Under the pieces are notes generated by a model that was not told the DNA's origin, did no database searches, and saw only the letters and a list, made by a program, of their open reading frames with translations. DNA of 8,859 bases from an uncultured Faecalibacterium sp. (GTDB taxonomy: Bacteria > Bacillota > Clostridia > Oscillospirales > Ruminococcaceae), in the NCBI GenBank assembly GCA_937917475.1, contig CALDNF010000207.1:1-8859 (forward strand), written 5' to 3'. Positions 7,502 through 8,859 of the stretch are shown piece by piece. Numbering within the stretch: position 1 is the stretch's first letter; every line of letters begins with the position of its first letter. Position numbers and translations under genes: made by a program.

Positions 7502-7517
7502 TCGCTGTTGCCAGCGA
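7502..7517 (-). promoter_or_regulatory. Stem-loop at the predicted 5' end of the toxin mRNA
   Basis: TCGCTG pairs with CAGCGA around a four-base loop, placed directly at the predicted transcription start (about 7518). Such 5' stems commonly protect stable type I toxin mRNAs from decay. Placement depends on the predicted promoter. Confidence 0.45.
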
Positions 7518-7524
7518 CAGGTAT

Positions 7525-7553
7525 AGGATAACACAAAAAGTACCGAAACACAA
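7525..7553 (-). promoter_or_regulatory. Candidate toxin promoter (extended -10)
   Basis: Minus strand: TTGTGT (7553-7548), a 17-base spacer and TATCCT (7530-7525), preceded by TG one base upstream, so an extended -10. The -35 is weak and lies inside the XRE terminator hairpin. Transcription would start near 7518 and give a leader of about 145 nt. This is a moderate call; another start is possible. Confidence 0.45.
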
Positions 7554-7582
7554 CAGATATCATACTGTTCTATTTCGGTGCT
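7535..7582 (-). terminator. Intrinsic terminator of the XRE gene
   Basis: Just after the XRE stop, AGCACCGAAA (7582-7573) pairs with TTTCGGTACT (7548-7539) with one G-U, plus an inner AACAG/CTGTT stem, followed on the minus strand by TTTTT (7539-7535). A T-rich tract on the other flank means it could act in both directions. Confidence 0.7.
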
Positions 7583-7595
7583 TCTCTTTTTTTAC

Positions 7596-8261
7596 TTAGA
7601 ACTTCCCATTCGCCAGAATGAAGATAAGTTCCATTGACGGAATCACAAAGCCACAGGTGAAGAAGAAAAAGAAGTCGAGGCCAATCTTTACCCATCGTAT
7701 AAGGGGAAAATCGTACATCAGCGACCGGGTGATAACTGCATTTTTCTCACCCCACTTGCGGAACAACCCGAACTGCTCGTACATATTCCAGAGTTCCAGC
7801 GCAAAAAACTCGCCCACGACAAGAAGAGGAAAAGTCACAGTCGACAGCATCTCATTTGATGGAAGCATCCCTGCGTTATGGATATGCCACTGGACTACGA
7901 TTTTCCCCGGGCAGAGGAGCAAACCGCAGACTCCGAAAAGCACGCTCAGCCAGAACATCGCCAGCCGAACCGACCGCCAATCTAGCGTCCTTTGATGCCG
8001 AAGCATCGTCAGAAAGTCCTCAAGCGTCGCCTGTTCTGGTTCCGGGTTTTCCGGGTCATGGCAGTGCATCAGGTTCGCCAGCGAAATCCCTAATGCCTGT
8101 GCCAGCGGTTCCAAAAGATTTATATCTGGTAATCCAACGCCTCGTTCCCAACGAGAAACGGCCTTATCCGTCACATGAAGCTGTTCCGCAAGTTCCGTCT
8201 GCGTCATGCCCCGTTCTTTACGCATCCGTGCTAGAAATGCGCCAAAGGTTTTTGCGTTCAT
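7596..8261 (-). CDS. XRE-family HTH regulator fused to a three-helix membrane domain
   Basis: A 221-residue protein. Residues 1-65 form a Cro/C1-type helix-turn-helix (KERGMTQTELAEQLHV, TDKAVSRWERGVGLPDINLL). Residues 70-95 are a charged linker. Three hydrophobic helices follow (about 97-117, 138-158 and 192-216). The segment IVVQWHIHNAG after the first helix resembles the IPxHWN-like element of DUF1648/SdpI-type membrane proteins; this is a weak similarity seen by eye. The chosen ATG at 8261 has AAGGAGG eight bases upstream; a longer frame back to 8312 would run through the promoter and lacks a ribosome site. The gene ends in its own terminator and is probably transcribed alone. A 9-bp inverted repeat over its promoter suggests autoregulation. 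The membrane half suggests a DNA-binding protein that senses or is held at the membrane. Its link to the neighbouring membrane toxin is inference. It is more AT-rich than the glycosidase operon. Confidence 0.87.
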   Translation of the reverse strand: MNAKTFGAFLARMRKERGMTQTELAEQLHVTDKAVSRWERGVGLPDINLLEPLAQALGISLANLMHCHDPENPEPEQATLEDFLTMLRHQRTLDWRSVRLAMFWLSVLFGVCGLLLCPGKIVVQWHIHNAGMLPSNEMLSTVTFPLLVVGEFFALELWNMYEQFGLFRKWGEKNAVITRSLMYDFPLIRWVKIGLDFFFFFTCGFVIPSMELIFILANGKF

Positions 8262-8273
8262 TCCATCGGCCTC

Positions 8274-8307
8274 CTTTTCCACAATCCTAGCACAAGCCGT
8301 GGAAAAG
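8274..8307. promoter_or_regulatory. Inverted repeat (candidate operator) over the XRE promoter
   Basis: CTTTTCCAC (8274-8282) and GTGGAAAAG (8299-8307) are perfect 9-bp inverted arms separated by 16 bases. They flank the candidate -10 of the XRE gene and reach into its ribosome site, as expected for an autorepressor site. The arms could also form a stem in the transcript leader. Confidence 0.6.
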
Positions 8308-8312
8308 TACAA
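8284..8312 (-). promoter_or_regulatory. Candidate promoter of the XRE gene
   Basis: Minus strand: TTGTAC (8312-8307), a 17-base spacer and TAGGAT (8289-8284) with TGC directly upstream, making an extended -10. Neither hexamer is strong; the extended -10 and the operator arms around it support the call. Confidence 0.5.
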
Positions 8313-8337
8313 TCAACGATTCGTTTACCTGAAGTAT

Positions 8338-8400
8338 TTGACTGAACAATGTTAATTTTGCTTGACAAATCGTATGGTTCCTTCTATATTGAAGATAGGA
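8338..8400 (+). repeat. Direct repeat copy 2: promoter region of the orphan RNA
   Basis: A diverged copy of 7108-7171 in the same orientation, conserved through the -35 hexamer, the CTTCTATA(C/T)T -10 region and the RNA start. After about 8400 the two loci stop matching. Confidence 0.75.
8362..8390 (+). promoter_or_regulatory. Sigma-A-type promoter of the second small RNA
   Basis: TTGACA at 8362-8367, a 17-base spacer and TATATT at 8385-8390. The layout is identical to the antitoxin promoter at 7133. The predicted start is about 8397. Confidence 0.8.
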
Positions 8401-8447
8401 ACAAAAAGCAACCGCTCAGTTTTTGAGGTTTGAGGCGGTTATTTTTT
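8397..8447 (+). ncRNA. Short antitoxin-like RNA without a visible toxin partner
   Basis: About 50 nt lie between a strong promoter and an intrinsic terminator. The promoter and first bases are homologous to the antitoxin RNA at 7168, but the body differs and consists mostly of the terminator hairpin. In the matching position on the opposite strand, where a toxin gene should lie, there is only the pckA terminator and the pckA 3' end. It may be a relic of a lost toxin-antitoxin locus or an RNA acting on a toxin elsewhere. The minus-strand frame over the hairpin reads KNNRLKPQ, which is reminiscent of the basic tail of some small toxins; this is a weak hint. Confidence 0.6.
8410..8447 (+). terminator. 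Intrinsic terminator of the second small RNA
   Basis: AACCGCTCA (8410-8418) pairs with TGAGGCGGTT (8431-8440) with one bulged base, followed by ATTTTTT to 8447 and a further T-rich stretch. Confidence 0.8.
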
Positions 8448-8462
8448 GTTTTGTCACACAAG

Positions 8463-8505
8463 AAAAAGCGGCTCTCACCATCGTCCGGGTGGTGAGAGCC
8501 GCTTT
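8463..8505 (-). terminator. Intrinsic terminator of pckA
   Basis: AAAGCGGCTCTCACC (8505-8491, minus strand) pairs perfectly over 15 bp with GGTGAGAGCCGCTTT (8479-8465), with an 11-base loop and a T run to 8463. It lies about 53 bases behind the pckA stop. Confidence 0.88.
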
Positions 8506-8558
8506 GATTTATCTTATATTCTGAACAACCAGTTTCTCAAACGCCTTGCTGTCCGCGC

Positions 8559-8859
8559 TTACAGCTGAGGGCCTGCGGAAACCAGAGCCTTGCCGTGCTC
8601 ATTGCCTTCGTACTTTGCGAAGTTCTTGATGAAGCGGCCAGCCAGGTCCTTTGCCTTCTCTTCCCACTGGGAAGCATCAGCATAAGTATCCCGAGGATCG
8701 AGGATGCCGGTGTCAACGCCGGGCAGCTCGGTGGGAACCTCGAAGTCGAAGTAGGGGATCTTCTTGGTGGGGACATTGTTGATGGAGCCATTCAGGATAG
8801 CGTCAATGATGCCACGGGTATCCTTGATGGAGATGCGCTTGCCGGTGCCGTTCCAGCCG
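8559..8859 (-). CDS. pckA: Phosphoenolpyruvate carboxykinase (ATP), C-terminal 99 residues, partial
   Basis: The last 99 codons of ATP-dependent PEP carboxykinase, which interconverts oxaloacetate plus ATP with phosphoenolpyruvate, CO2 and ADP in the cytoplasm. In anaerobic gut bacteria it often runs toward oxaloacetate. The segment has the family's conserved C-terminal blocks: GWNGTGKRISIKDTRGIIDA, whose Arg and Thr line the adenine pocket in the E. coli enzyme, then KIPYFDFEVPTELPGV, LDPRDTYADASQWEEKA, LAGRFIKNFAKY and the ending ALVSAGPQL. The full enzyme is usually about 530-540 residues, so roughly four fifths lies beyond the right edge. The stop is TAA at 8561-8559. Codon choice is strongly biased to AAG, ATC and GGC, as in highly expressed genes. 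It converges with the second small RNA, and a strong terminator separates them. Confidence 0.96.
   Translation of the reverse strand, partial: GWNGTGKRISIKDTRGIIDAILNGSINNVPTKKIPYFDFEVPTELPGVDTGILDPRDTYADASQWEEKAKDLAGRFIKNFAKYEGNEHGKALVSAGPQL

Noticed and set aside
7369..7563. A 64-codon minus-strand open frame over the toxin leader
   Set aside because: It begins inside the XRE terminator hairpin without a ribosome site, and its sequence is explained by leader hairpins and the toxin ribosome site.
7856..8290. A 144-codon plus-strand open frame opposite the XRE gene
   Set aside because: It is antisense to a clear helix-turn-helix gene and has no ribosome site or domain.
8463..8505. The 15-bp perfect inverted repeat as a transposon end or attachment site
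   Set aside because: Its place 53 bases behind the pckA stop and the T run on the minus strand make it an ordinary intrinsic terminator.
8537..8791. An 84-codon minus-strand open frame at the right edge
   Set aside because: It is in the wrong frame relative to pckA, whose conserved C-terminal blocks end at the TAA at 8559-8561.

Overview
The window looks like chromosomal DNA from a gut Firmicute of the Oscillospiraceae/Ruminococcaceae type; Faecalibacterium or a close relative is my best guess. The basis is a GC-rich coding style, TTG start codons behind AGGAGG-type ribosome sites, tandem family 3 glycosidases of the kind seen in such genomes, and an ATP-type PEP carboxykinase. The genus is inference.

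Bases 1-7072 hold a plus-strand carbohydrate operon of four tightly spaced genes. They are a GHL10/DUF187 hydrolase (5' end outside the window), a 965-residue GH3 enzyme with reversed domain order tethered to the membrane at both ends, a conventional-order 812-residue GH3 enzyme with a hydrophobic C-terminal extension, and a GtrA-family membrane protein whose start overlaps the preceding stop (ATGA). The likely division of labour is a surface-anchored glycosidase, a cytoplasmic or membrane-associated glycosidase, and a polyprenyl-sugar or small membrane transport partner.

Bases 7073-8460 differ in style: more AT-rich, compact and dense in regulatory signals. They contain a probable type I toxin-antitoxin locus. 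The toxin is a 38-residue one-helix peptide on the minus strand (7256-7372). The antitoxin is a roughly 100-nt antisense RNA on the plus strand, with a near-consensus promoter and a perfect 14-bp terminator stem that overlaps the toxin's 3' end. The toxin leader has mutually exclusive hairpins, one of which would hide its Shine-Dalgarno sequence. Upstream on the same strand lies a gene for an XRE-type DNA-binding protein fused to a three-helix membrane domain, with a 9-bp inverted repeat over its own promoter. A diverged second copy of the antitoxin promoter and RNA start lies at 8338-8447 with no toxin gene opposite it. The toxin and XRE genes are therefore bracketed by direct repeats.

Bases 8463-8859 carry a strong terminator and the last 99 codons of pckA (minus strand), running off the right edge. 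No tRNA, rRNA, CRISPR array, transposase or replication origin was seen. The most interesting part is the 1.3-kb toxin/antisense RNA/XRE-membrane module with its orphan second RNA.
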